Shown here: piece by piece, positions 1 to 8,094 of the stretch
Layout of the letters: every line of letters begins with the position of its first letter
How positions within the stretch are numbered: the first letter of the stretch is position 1
Notes under the pieces: model-generated
The model's database searches: none
The model's input: the letters and a program-made list of their open reading frames with translations, nothing else
What the model was told of the DNA's origin: nothing
Position numbers and translations under genes: made by a program
Origin: Eubacteriales bacterium
Lineage (GTDB): Bacteria > Bacillota > Clostridia > Oscillospirales > CAG-382
Reading direction: 5' to 3'
Length of the DNA: 33,788 nt
NCBI GenBank assembly: GCA_028705495.1
Contig: JAQWDK010000024.1
Span: 1-33,788 of the forward strand

Positions 1-1642
1 TGTCTTGGCAGTAATAGTGTAGCACAGTGTCGTTTGCAACAGCGGCGGAAAGGTAGATATCAGGTCTTACAGTTTCACAAAGCTCTTTGATATCGGCAAC
101 ATAAGAGGTTACGATATCGGCTTTGAACTGAACCCAATCATTCCACATGCTGTGTGATTTAAGCTCGGTGGCGATTTCATCTACAACGCTTTTGTCAGCA
201 TTGAACTTCTCTGCAAAGAGATTTTTTGTTATATCGTCATATCCGTAATCGATGCCCCACATTGCGCCTGGATAACGGATATAATCAAGCTGCAGTCCGT
301 CAATCTCGTAATTTTCAAGAAGGAACTTTATGAATTTGAGTATGTACTCACGGTATTCTTCAGATGCGGGATTGAAGAAATTGACGGATTCGTCATCTAC
401 ATCCTTAGCACCATTGGATTTTGTAAGCCATTGAGGGAATTTTGTGTTAGCGCCTGCATCGTTGTAAAATATTGGTAGGGTTATAAAAAGCTCAATACCT
501 GCTTCTTTACACTCATCAACATAAAACTGAAGTATATCAGCACCTTTAAGAGAGCTTTTTTGTTTGAACGGAAAATCAGACGACAGAGGTATAATTGTAT
601 CATAACTGCCTGAAATACCTAGGTTCAGCTGATTTACTCCTGCTTTTTTGAGATCATCAACAACCTTTTCAACTTCTGCCGCATTTTTTTCGATCGATTT
701 ATGCCAAATACCACGCAGCTCAACCGATGGTGTTTCGCTTATCGCATAAAAGCAAGCTTCAATTTTTGCAGTCAGCTCGTTGCGCTCCTTGACTGTCATT
801 TCGCCTATTTCTGTTTCTTTTAGTGCTTTTATCTGTGCTTCAAGCTCGTCATACGGAAGATTGTAAAAGTTTTCTTTTGCGTAGTTTAACTTTTCTTCCA
901 CTTCCGTTATTTTCATTTCAATTTCTGTTTTGAGCGTTTCTTTGTCGTATGTTAAGGTAAGTGTTTTTCGGTCACTGCTGATTTCAGCTTTAGCACCGGG
1001 AACTGCATACATTTTAATAAATTCTCTATCAACCTTTTCAGTAGCAGAGATAACATATCCACCTTCAGGTATCAGATTATTATTACCGCCAACTGATATA
1101 ACTACACCATCACTGCTGACAACCGCTTCAAGTCCGTAGATATTCGTTTCAGTTGTTTTGCCTGCTTTGTCGTAAATTATAAATGTATTGCTATAACGAA
1201 TTTGATTAAAGCCTGTTATTGCATGGCTCTCGCTATAATACGGTGAAAAATCGTTATCTTTTGATATTAGAACTCTCGACGAAACGCTGTCGAAACTGAC
1301 AAAGTCTCCGACTTCTACGTTGTCTTCAAGCCATTTCGCTTTTGAACTGGTAGCGGAAACAACCATACCCTTATCAGGTATCGGTAAATTTTTACCCTTT
1401 ATGTCGCCGCCTTTGATGATTTCTGTAACCTTTCCGGCTGAATCTACAACAACGTTGACTCCCCATTCGTTTTGCTCCGTCGTCGCTCTGTTTCTATAAA
1501 CAACCGAAGTCTCTTCCCATCTTGTGACGTTAATACCGTCGATGAAAAAGGTCTTATCCTCTTCAGCAGCTACCGATGTAAATAGTACTATCGGCAGCAT
1601 TAAAAGGACAGCAAGAAATAATGCGATAGATTTTTTTATCAC
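1..1642 (-). CDS. Secreted family-10-like glycosylhydrolase (GHL10/DUF187), 3' end outside window
   Basis: This is the 5' part of a large secreted protein; the frame is open from a GTG start to the window edge (547 codons). The start follows TTGGAGGTTC. The first ~24 residues form a signal peptide: two lysines, a hydrophobic run and a cleavage site near SVAAEED. Residues ~25-300 are an accessory region with beta-like repeats and a short charged helical stretch. From ~305 the GHL10 pattern appears: ELRGIWHK, then DDLKKAGVNQLNL, FNPASEEYREYILKF, YEIDGLQLDYIRYP and RPDIYLSAAV. These are hallmarks of the DUF187/GHL10 TIM-barrel family, whose members hydrolyse cell-envelope or other polysaccharides; DGLQLDYIRYP is the most diagnostic stretch. 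The substrate cannot be told. The gene has its own promoter and lies beyond the asd terminator, so it is probably a separate transcript. Confidence 0.85.
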   Translation of the reverse strand, partial: MIKKSIALFLAVLLMLPIVLFTSVAAEEDKTFFIDGINVTRWEETSVVYRNRATTEQNEWGVNVVVDSAGKVTEIIKGGDIKGKNLPIPDKGMVVSATSSKAKWLEDNVEVGDFVSFDSVSSRVLISKDNDFSPYYSESHAITGFNQIRYSNTFIIYDKAGKTTETNIYGLEAVVSSDGVVISVGGNNNLIPEGGYVISATEKVDREFIKMYAVPGAKAEISSDRKTLTLTYDKETLKTEIEMKITEVEEKLNYAKENFYNLPYDELEAQIKALKETEIGEMTVKERNELTAKIEACFYAISETPSVELRGIWHKSIEKNAAEVEKVVDDLKKAGVNQLNLGISGSYDTIIPLSSDFPFKQKSSLKGADILQFYVDECKEAGIELFITLPIFYNDAGANTKFPQWLTKSNGAKDVDDESVNFFNPASEEYREYILKFIKFLLENYEIDGLQLDYIRYPGAMWGIDYGYDDITKNLFAEKFNADKSVVDEIATELKSHSMWNDWVQFKADIVTSYVADIKELCETVRPDIYLSAAVANDTVLHYYCQD

Positions 1643-1676
1643 GTATTTGAACCTCCAAAATATAAAAATATAACTT

Positions 1677-1705
1677 ATTTTATCATTATCAGTTTATATA
1701 ATCAA
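1677..1705 (-). promoter_or_regulatory. Putative sigma-A promoter of the GHL10 gene
   Basis: On the minus strand a -35 box TTGATT (1700-1705) and a -10 box TAAAAT (1677-1682) are separated by exactly 17 bases. They lie about 35 bases upstream of the GTG start, after the asd terminator. Both boxes deviate from consensus and the region is AT-rich, so an alternative pairing (TTTACA with CATTAT slightly upstream) is possible. Confidence 0.5.
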
Positions 1706-1748
1706 CAATAAAATAATGTTGTCTTGTTTCATTTATGTAAACAATGTC

Positions 1749-1784
1749 AAAAACGAAACCGCGTAGCCTAGTGCTACGCGGTTT
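1749..1784 (-). terminator. Intrinsic terminator downstream of asd
   Basis: Perfect 12-bp inverted repeat AAACCGCGTAGC / GCTACGCGGTTT around a 5-base loop (1768-1772). On the minus strand it is followed by the T-rich run CGTTTTT. It starts 20 bases beyond the asd stop codon and closes the ftsZ-GNAT-asd side of the dcw region. Confidence 0.9.
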
Positions 1785-1803
1785 AATTATTCAGATTGAT
1801 TTT

Positions 1804-2868
1804 TTAATACAGATAACCCTCTTTAAAGAGAAGCTCAGCTATTAAAACTGCACCGCCTGCTGCACCGCGGAGTGTGTTATGGGACAGACCGATAAATTTA
1901 TAATCGTATATGCTATCTTCTCTAAGTCTGCCTGCAGAAATAGCCATACCGTTTTCAAGCTCCCGATCAAGCTTTGTCTGCGGGCGGTTGTCTTCCTCAA
2001 AATAGTGGATGAACTGCTTAGGAGCGGATGGTAAATCAACACCTTTGAAATTCTTCCAGCTTTCTTTTATCTCATCAGCACTCGGCTTTTTATCAAACTT
2101 GACAAACACCGCCGCAAGGTGACCGTCAGAAACGGGAACTCTTATGCACTGTGCTGTGATTGCAGGAGATTGACCGGGTACAATTTCACCGTTTTTAAGC
2201 TCGCCCCAAATTTTGAGCGGTTCTTTTTCGCTCTTCTCTTCTTCTCCGCCGATATAGGGGATGACATTATCAAGGATTTCAGGAAATTCGTTAAAAGTTT
2301 TGCCTGCACCGGATATTGCCTGATAGGTACAAACCGCAACTTCTCTAACACCAAAGCCAAAAAGCGGTGTTAAAAGCGGTACATAGCTCTGTATTGAACA
2401 ATTAGGCTTTACGGCTATAAAACCCTTACTTGTTCCAAGGCGTGCTTTTTGAGCTTCTATGACTCCTAAGTGAGAAGGGTTGATTTCAGGGATTACCATC
2501 GGTACATCCTTTGTCCAGCGATTGGCAGAGTTATTCGAAACAACGGGAATCTCAGCTTTTGCGTATGCTTCTTCGAGATTTTTAATTTCATCTTTCTTCA
2601 TATCAACCGCGCAGAAAACGAAGTCACACGCAGCTTTAGCCGTTTCGAGATCGCTTGCGTCGTAGACCTTCATTGATTTGACCGATTCGGGGATGGGACT
2701 TGTCATCTTCCATCTTCCCCCGATTGATTCCTCATAACTTTTTCCTGCACTGCGAGCGCTCGCAGCAAGAAAGCTCAGTTCAAAATATGGATGGTTCTGT
2801 AACAGCAAAATAAAACGCTGTCCTACCATACCTGTTGCACCGACAATACCGGCTCTTATTTTTTTCAT
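1804..2868 (-). CDS. asd: Aspartate-semialdehyde dehydrogenase
   Basis: Reduces L-aspartyl-4-phosphate to aspartate semialdehyde with NADPH, the branch step towards lysine, diaminopimelate, threonine and methionine. The product has 354 residues. The Rossmann motif GATGMVG is at 10-16 and the catalytic cysteine is in KPNCSIQ (C157). The later segments SGAGKTF and RVPVSDGH carry the substrate-binding residues and the general-base histidine (~H250). The short SGAGKTF region and overall length fit the archaeal/fungal-like branch of the family rather than the E. coli type. The start follows AAAGGA. It lies 20 bases after the acetyltransferase gene, so the two are probably co-transcribed. Its position beside the wall-synthesis cluster fits a role in diaminopimelate supply, but that link is inference. 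Confidence 0.95.
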   Translation of the reverse strand: MKKIRAGIVGATGMVGQRFILLLQNHPYFELSFLAASARSAGKSYEESIGGRWKMTSPIPESVKSMKVYDASDLETAKAACDFVFCAVDMKKDEIKNLEEAYAKAEIPVVSNNSANRWTKDVPMVIPEINPSHLGVIEAQKARLGTSKGFIAVKPNCSIQSYVPLLTPLFGFGVREVAVCTYQAISGAGKTFNEFPEILDNVIPYIGGEEEKSEKEPLKIWGELKNGEIVPGQSPAITAQCIRVPVSDGHLAAVFVKFDKKPSADEIKESWKNFKGVDLPSAPKQFIHYFEEDNRPQTKLDRELENGMAISAGRLREDSIYDYKFIGLSHNTLRGAAGGAVLIAELLFKEGYLY

Positions 2869-2888
2869 ATATAATCATTCCTTTATTG

Positions 2889-3362
2889 TTAGATAAGTTC
2901 TTTGTATATTCCGGGAGAGCTATTTTCGATAACAACTGCGCCGCAGACCTTTTTGTAATATTCAACCGGTCCGGCGGAACCAATTATCGCATACCCATAA
3001 CCTTCGTCGCGCATAGCTTCAAAACAGCGAAGTAGCAGAGCGCTTCCGATACCTTTATTCCTGTAGTTTGGATCAACTCCAGTCGGGCCGAAAAAGTCCT
3101 TGAATGTGCAGTCATATCCTGCGAAACCGACTATTTTCTTTTCATTGTCATCATATGCGATAAAGCATGAAACGGGGAATCGGGTGAAGGCTGTTTCTAT
3201 CTCATCTGCCCAACCGTCAGAAAATGTTTTTCTTACAAAATCGCTGACTTTGGTTTTGTTCGGTGTCATCGGTCTTATGATTCTGATTCCCTCATCGGCA
3301 AGCTTTTTATAAATATCGCTATAGTCACCTAAATCATAAAGCTTAACAAGCATATCCGGCAT
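2889..3362 (-). CDS. GNAT family N-acetyltransferase
   Basis: A 157-residue protein with the Gcn5-related acetyltransferase fold. It shows the central strands (SCFIAYDDNEKKIVGFAGY) and the acetyl-CoA binding motif A in VDPNYRNKGIGSALL (R/K-x-x-G-I-G). A later YYKKVCGAVV element resembles motif B. Such enzymes transfer acetyl from acetyl-CoA to an amine; the acceptor here cannot be predicted. The start is preceded by GAGGCGG about nine bases upstream. It lies between ftsZ and asd, 20 bases before asd, probably in one transcript with it. Confidence 0.85.
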   Translation of the reverse strand: MPDMLVKLYDLGDYSDIYKKLADEGIRIIRPMTPNKTKVSDFVRKTFSDGWADEIETAFTRFPVSCFIAYDDNEKKIVGFAGYDCTFKDFFGPTGVDPNYRNKGIGSALLLRCFEAMRDEGYGYAIIGSAGPVEYYKKVCGAVVIENSSPGIYKELI

Positions 3363-3400
3363 GGTGTTTTCCGCCTCTCGGTAATTTTTTATTCAATTAA

Positions 3401-3427
3401 CGGGGATGGCTTAATCTGCCACCCCCG
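3401..3427 (-). terminator. Hairpin between ftsZ and the acetyltransferase gene
   Basis: A 10-bp stem CGGGGGTGGC / GCCATCCCCG with one G-T wobble and a 7-base loop lies ~28 bases after the ftsZ stop. On the minus strand the stem is followed by TTAATTGAAT rather than a clean T run. It may be a weak terminator or attenuator, or an mRNA-stabilising 3' structure, rather than a complete stop. Confidence 0.5.
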
Positions 3428-3455
3428 CTTTTGTAGGTATCCTTGCGAGAACTTA

Positions 3456-4556
3456 TTATGATCTGCGGTTTTTGTTGAGCATCTCGATGAGTGCGTTAAT
3501 ATCATCTTCGCCTTGATCGGAGGTAGCCTTTTCGCCTTCGGGCTTCTTCTCGTCAGTCTTAGCGGTTGATGGCTGTCTCTTAATCTCGTTGTTACGCTTA
3601 TCAATATCAAATCCGGTAGCGATAACGGTGATATGCATCTCGTCTTCGAGTTTGTTATCAAAGGTCGCGCCGAAGATGAAGTTAGCATCAGGATGAGATT
3701 CGTTAGAAATCATATTCGCGGCAGCGTCGATTTCTTCAAGTCCAACATCGGGTGATGCTGTGATGTTTACAACAATACCCTTCGCTCCTGTGATATTGGT
3801 TTCAAGCAGCGGGCTTGACATTGCGAGCTTAGCTGCCATTTCGGCTTTATCCTTGCCCTTAGCGCTGCCTACGCCCATGTGAGCAAGGCCAGCATCCTTC
3901 ATTACAGCAGTGATGTCAGCAAAGTCGAGGTTTATGTAACCGTCAACAGTGATAAGTTCGCAGATACTCTGAACACCGCGGCGAAGCACTTCGTCAGCTT
4001 CAAGGAAAGCATTAAGGAAAGTTATTTTTTTATCAGTAAGGAGCTTTAGACGCTCGTTAGGTATAACGAGAAGCGAGTCAACATATTCGCTGAGCTTTCT
4101 AATTCCCTCCTCTGCTTGGATAGCACGTTTTTTGCCCTCAAAAGCGAAAGGCTTTGTAACAACTGCTACTGTAAGTATACCGAGGTCGCGAGTTATTTTT
4201 GCAATAACTGGAGCTGCTCCTGTACCTGTTCCACCACCCATACCGGCAGTAAGGAAGACCATATCTGCACCTTTTAGTGCAGAGGTAATTTCATCCTCAG
4301 ATTCGATCGCTGCTCTTTCACCGAGTTCAGGGTTGCTTCCGGCTCCATGACCCTTCGTGAGTCTCTCGCCAATCTGAATTTTCGATTCGATAGTAGACCT
4401 CTGAAGAATGGCCTTGTCTGTGTTTACAATAATAAATTCGACACCTTGTAGATTTGAGTCAAGCATCCTATTGACTGCGTTGCCGCCGCCTCCGCCCACG
4501 CCTACAACTTTGATATTAACGGTCATTCCCGAACCGTTTCCAAATTCCATTGGCAT
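3456..4556 (-). CDS. ftsZ: Cell division GTPase FtsZ
   Basis: The tubulin-like GTPase that forms the cytokinetic Z ring. In its 366 residues the nucleotide-binding glycines VGVGGGGGNAVNRM (~18-31) and the tubulin signature GGGTGTG (107-113) are intact. So is the T7 synergy loop NLDFADI (~209-215), which completes GTP hydrolysis in the next subunit. A charged linker (~325-350) leads to a C-terminal end reading EDDINALIEMLNKNRRS. That differs from the usual tail of the form D-[IV]-P-x-F-L-R-x-R, as it lacks the proline and the FLR core. The start follows GGGAGGAAATATAA. ftsZ is the last dcw gene, 220 bases after ftsQ, with its own promoter. No ftsA lies beside it. Confidence 0.98.
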   Translation of the reverse strand: MPMEFGNGSGMTVNIKVVGVGGGGGNAVNRMLDSNLQGVEFIIVNTDKAILQRSTIESKIQIGERLTKGHGAGSNPELGERAAIESEDEITSALKGADMVFLTAGMGGGTGTGAAPVIAKITRDLGILTVAVVTKPFAFEGKKRAIQAEEGIRKLSEYVDSLLVIPNERLKLLTDKKITFLNAFLEADEVLRRGVQSICELITVDGYINLDFADITAVMKDAGLAHMGVGSAKGKDKAEMAAKLAMSSPLLETNITGAKGIVVNITASPDVGLEEIDAAANMISNESHPDANFIFGATFDNKLEDEMHITVIATGFDIDKRNNEIKRQPSTAKTDEKKPEGEKATSDQGEDDINALIEMLNKNRRS

Positions 4557-4681
4557 TTATATTTCCTCCCGCACAAAATGTGTTTATTTTACACAAAATT
4601 TAATCGGCGATAAAGCTGCCGTGATACATCATCCCTGAAGATAGGGATATAAGTATAGATGCACAATATTACTTACTATAT

Positions 4682-4710
4682 ATAATAGTATTTTTTTTTA
4701 CTAATTGCAA
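4682..4710 (-). promoter_or_regulatory. Sigma-A promoter of ftsZ
   Basis: A -35 box TTGCAA (4705-4710) and a -10 box TATTAT (4682-4687) with exactly 17 bases between them lie in the 220-base gap between ftsQ and ftsZ. The implied leader is about 118 bases and contains a small hairpin ATCCCT-6-AGGGAT at 4631-4648. A separate ftsZ promoter would let FtsZ levels be set independently of upstream dcw transcription. Confidence 0.7.
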
Positions 4711-4776
4711 GGGCTTTTCGAATAATTTTCGTCATTTTTCGCTTTTTTAGTGTTTTTTTGCCATAATTTTAAGATT

Positions 4777-5586
4777 TCATGTGGTTTTGACTAGTTCGCC
4801 TTCTTTAAATGCACCTCTTGCGACATTAGAAATATCGATTCGTCCTTTTTTGTCTAACTCAATCTGAGCGATTATCTTCTTTAAGAACTTCATTTTCAGC
4901 TCGCAGTTTTCAGAGTTGCCTACAAATACAGTAAATCTGTCGGTGTACTTAAGCCAAATATCAAACCTGGAGCTCATGTCAATTTCCGTTATCTCACCGT
5001 TAGTGAACTGACTGTCAATACCTGCGGTAATAGAACCGAGTGTTTCAAATGAAGATGAGTCTCTAAAATCGATATGTTCACCGACAATACACCTTTTGAG
5101 ATTACCAGGAATCAGCTTAGTAAGGCCTTCTGTTTTTGATTCATCATTCGTCAACTCAAGGACAAGCAAATCGGACGATAAGATGAAAATCTCATCATTT
5201 ATACTCATATACATATACGCTTTCTTTTCTTCGACAGAAAGCTCAAGTGTCGATGGGAGTTTTCTTTTTATTTTAACTTCAGAAATATACGGTAAGGCTG
5301 TTTTAACCTCATCTGCTAAATTGTCAGCATCGAAGTTATACATATTCTCACCGACGGAAACTGTTATCGCGCTGAGTATCTCATCGGTAGTGTATCGGTT
5401 GTTACCCTCTACATTTATGTTCCGAACTTTTAGAAGGACAATAAACGCTACTGCGACAAAAACAGCAGTAATCATTACGAACAAGAATACATAAAAAGCA
5501 TTGCGGCGAAACTTTTTCCGCATTTGTTGCTGTTTTACTATCTGATTCGACACAAGACGCCTTTTGTACTTTAGGCGGTCCGCCAT
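4777..5586 (-). CDS. ftsQ: Cell division protein FtsQ/DivIB
   Basis: A bitopic division protein of 269 residues. It has a basic cytoplasmic N-terminus (KYKRR to QQQMRKKFRRN), one membrane span (~30-52) and an extracytoplasmic POTRA domain beginning at VRNINVEGNNRYTTDEI. A beta domain that binds FtsL and FtsB/DivIC partners follows. NIN-VEGN-RYTTDEIL is typical of FtsQ-type POTRA domains. I chose the ATG at 5586 because AAGGGG lies eight bases upstream; a GTG nine bases earlier has its ribosome site too close. It lies between murG and ftsZ, the place of divIB in Bacillus, with only 20 bases after murG. Confidence 0.9.
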   Translation of the reverse strand: MADRLKYKRRLVSNQIVKQQQMRKKFRRNAFYVFLFVMITAVFVAVAFIVLLKVRNINVEGNNRYTTDEILSAITVSVGENMYNFDADNLADEVKTALPYISEVKIKRKLPSTLELSVEEKKAYMYMSINDEIFILSSDLLVLELTNDESKTEGLTKLIPGNLKRCIVGEHIDFRDSSSFETLGSITAGIDSQFTNGEITEIDMSSRFDIWLKYTDRFTVFVGNSENCELKMKFLKKIIAQIELDKKGRIDISNVARGAFKEGELVKTT

Positions 5587-5615
5587 GCGAAACACCCCTT
5601 CCGTTATTTCTTTTG

Positions 5616-6743
5616 TTATTTCTTGTTTCTTTTCCTTAAAGCAGCCTCTGTTACCACTCTGCGTAGCTTATCATCAGCATCGGGAGATGCGAACTTTCTT
5701 ATATTTTTTCCGATCGACATTCTCTTTTCTGTATCTCTCATAAGTTCGTTGACTGCAAGTGTCAGCCTATCAGCATCACACTCATCTTCCCTAAACACAA
5801 CAGCAGCACCCGCGTCCTGCAAAACTTTCGCATTTTTATACTGGTGATCGTCGGTAACATTCGGAGAAGGAATCAAAATTGCTACTTTCCCGAGATATGC
5901 GAGTTCCGCAAGTGTTATCGCACCTGCACGGGAGATAACAAGGTCAGCAGCTGCCATCTTCAGTGGCATATCATAGATATATTCGCATATTTCAACATCG
6001 GTTCTGACGCTGAGTCCTTTTTCATCAGCAAGGGATTTATATTTTTCCCAGCCTATGCTGCCAGTCGCATGGATGAATCTTCCGCCGGAACTCTGTGGCA
6101 TGCGCTCCATAAGACCAAGGCAGTATCTGTTTAAAACGTCCGCTCCCATACTTCCACCGTAGGAAAGAATGACGAAAGTACCGGTTGGAATACCAAGGAG
6201 CTTTTTTGCCTCTTCTTTGGAATAGATGAATTTATTCGTTTTAACCGGATTTCCTGTGTAGATTATTCTTTCGCTAAGTGACTTGTCAAAATATTTTCTG
6301 CTCTCCTCAAAGCTGATACAGATTTTCTCTGCGTATTTTGAGAGCATCCTTGTTGTCACTCCGGGATAAGCGTTCTGCTCATGTATGACAACGGGTATTT
6401 TTAACTTTGCAGCGCCTTTTATTGCAGCCCAGCTGACAAATCCACCAGTGCCGAATGCTACATCCGGCGTAAATGCCTTGATATACTTCTTTGCCGTCAT
6501 TACAGATGTTACGGCTTTTATTGCTGCATCTATATTCTTTATACTGAGCTTTCTTTGGAAGCCTCGTACCTTGACAAATTTTATTTCATATCCTTCCTCA
6601 GGAACAAGTTTTGCTTCAATTCTGTCTTTTGTTCCGATAAAAAGGACTTTTGCATTTTTATCCGCCCCTGTAATTTTATTTGCTACAGCTAAGGCAGGGT
6701 TTACATGGCCGCCAGTACCGCCACCGCTAATCAATACCTTCAA
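5616..6743 (-). CDS. murG: UDP-GlcNAc:lipid-linked MurNAc-pentapeptide GlcNAc transferase MurG
   Basis: Adds GlcNAc to lipid I to form lipid II on the inner face of the membrane. The N-terminus KVLISGGGTGGHVNPALAVA carries the first glycine-rich loop. Later segments YGGSMGA, HATG, and SRAGAITLAELAYLGKVAILIPSP hold the UDP-GlcNAc site of GT28 enzymes. The frame stays open far upstream into ftsW sequence, but the family start fits the TTG at 6743, with AAAGGA about nine bases before it. This gives 375 residues. It follows ftsW by 20 bases and precedes ftsQ by 20. Confidence 0.95.
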   Translation of the reverse strand: MKVLISGGGTGGHVNPALAVANKITGADKNAKVLFIGTKDRIEAKLVPEEGYEIKFVKVRGFQRKLSIKNIDAAIKAVTSVMTAKKYIKAFTPDVAFGTGGFVSWAAIKGAAKLKIPVVIHEQNAYPGVTTRMLSKYAEKICISFEESRKYFDKSLSERIIYTGNPVKTNKFIYSKEEAKKLLGIPTGTFVILSYGGSMGADVLNRYCLGLMERMPQSSGGRFIHATGSIGWEKYKSLADEKGLSVRTDVEICEYIYDMPLKMAAADLVISRAGAITLAELAYLGKVAILIPSPNVTDDHQYKNAKVLQDAGAAVVFREDECDADRLTLAVNELMRDTEKRMSIGKNIRKFASPDADDKLRRVVTEAALRKRNKK

Positions 6744-6763
6744 TTTCAGATAGTCCTTTCGTT

Positions 6764-8023
6764 TTATTTGCTGAGGTAAGAATATCTTGAAGCGGACAGC
6801 ACCATTCCCATCTGGAACAACAGTATCCAAAGAGAAGTACCTCCATAGCTGAAGAACGGCAATGTTATGCCTGTACTTGGGATTGTATTTGTAACAACCG
6901 CAATATTCAGCACTACATGAAGCGCGATATTCATCATAATACCAATGACCATCAGAGAAGCAAATCGTGAGCTTGCTTTTCTTGCAATAACAAGACCTCT
7001 CCATATAAGAAGCGCAAAAAGCACGATTACTGCAACCGCTCCTACAAAGCCAAGTTCTTCGCACACAATCGCAAAGATGTAATCATTATGAGGTTCGGGC
7101 AGAAAGTTTTGCTTTTCGTTGCTGCGACCGAGTCCCACACCCCAAAAACCACCTGAGGTTATAGCGTAAAGCGAATGAGAAGGCTGCCAACCGATTCCGC
7201 CTTCTTTGTACATGTATTCAAACGGATCTAGCCAGACCTTCAGCCTATTTTGCGCATGCTCGAATTGTGTAGCCAAAATTGCTGCCGCACCTGCTCCAAG
7301 CAGACCCAATCCACCGAGCCAGATTTTGCTTGACCCACTGATGAACATCATAACCAGAACGAGTGCGACAAGAATTATCATGCCGGAAAGGTGGGACTGC
7401 ATACCCATAATACCAGCGATTGCAAGTATCATTACGCCAAAGGGTAAAATGCCGTACTTGAATGTCTTCATTCGAGCTTGATATACGGATGCGTATCTTG
7501 CTATTAAGAGAACCACCGAAAGTTTCAGAAGTTCCGAAGGCTGGAAGTTGATAGGCCCTAAGGAGAACTGCCTTGACGCACCTTTGGCTTCAACGGAAAG
7601 CATCGGGAGAACAATAATAATTAAATTAAAAAATAAGGCGACAAAAACAAAAGGGATAGTTAACTTTTTAACTAAGTTGTAATCCGCTAACTTTGCTGTT
7701 AACGCAAGGATAAGCATACCGCCAACAATCCAACCTAATTGCCTTCTTGCAAAATAGTAGCTGTCTCCGAAGTTTGCCATAGCGTAAGCATAACTTGCTG
7801 AAAATATCATAACAGAGCCGAAACAGACAAGCACGATTACAAGAATCAAAAATGGTCTGTCAACCTCTCCGATAAAGCGGACTATATCTCGCGGAGATTG
7901 CTTTGTCTGGCTTTTTACCCTTTTGCGAGCCGCTGTCGTCTTACGGACTGATTCTCCCGTATCACGCACAGCAGCTGATTTATTTATTTCAGTCTTCTTA
8001 ACACTACTTTTGTTCATACCCAT
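6764..8023 (-). CDS. ftsW: SEDS peptidoglycan polymerase FtsW/SpoVE
   Basis: A SEDS-family glycosyltransferase that polymerises lipid II together with a class B penicillin-binding protein. A long basic, Ser/Thr-rich N-terminus (~75 residues) is followed by about ten membrane segments. Family markers include MIFSASYAYA, GPINFQPSELLKLSVVL, QSHLSGMIIL, NDYIFAIVCEELGFVGA and the C-terminal TGITLPFFSYGGTSL. The two in-frame ATGs at 8023 and 8017 are both possible starts; GGATGG before 8023 favours the first (419 residues). It takes the place of spoVE/ftsW between mraY and murG, but murD, normally just upstream, is missing. A 17-base palindrome TCCAGCTT-G-AAGCTGGA lies about ten bases upstream (8033-8049). 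Confidence 0.93.
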   Translation of the reverse strand: MGMNKSSVKKTEINKSAAVRDTGESVRKTTAARKRVKSQTKQSPRDIVRFIGEVDRPFLILVIVLVCFGSVMIFSASYAYAMANFGDSYYFARRQLGWIVGGMLILALTAKLADYNLVKKLTIPFVFVALFFNLIIIVLPMLSVEAKGASRQFSLGPINFQPSELLKLSVVLLIARYASVYQARMKTFKYGILPFGVMILAIAGIMGMQSHLSGMIILVALVLVMMFISGSSKIWLGGLGLLGAGAAAILATQFEHAQNRLKVWLDPFEYMYKEGGIGWQPSHSLYAITSGGFWGVGLGRSNEKQNFLPEPHNDYIFAIVCEELGFVGAVAVIVLFALLIWRGLVIARKASSRFASLMVIGIMMNIALHVVLNIAVVTNTIPSTGITLPFFSYGGTSLWILLFQMGMVLSASRYSYLSK

Positions 8024-8094
8024 CCCGTTCCATCCAGCTTGAAGCTGGACACAATTTCGCGCACTATCCGTTTCAAGTACCGTTTTGTTTATTG

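Noticed and set aside
5616..7064. MurG extended upstream by about 107 codons
   Set aside because: The extra residues are the shifted-frame shadow of ftsW; the conserved MurG N-terminus and a ribosome site fit the TTG at 6743.
8033..8049. 17-base palindrome TCCAGCTT-G-AAGCTGGA as a terminator or operator
   Set aside because: One-base centre cannot form a hairpin loop without losing pairs, and there is no T run; noted only in the ftsW entry.
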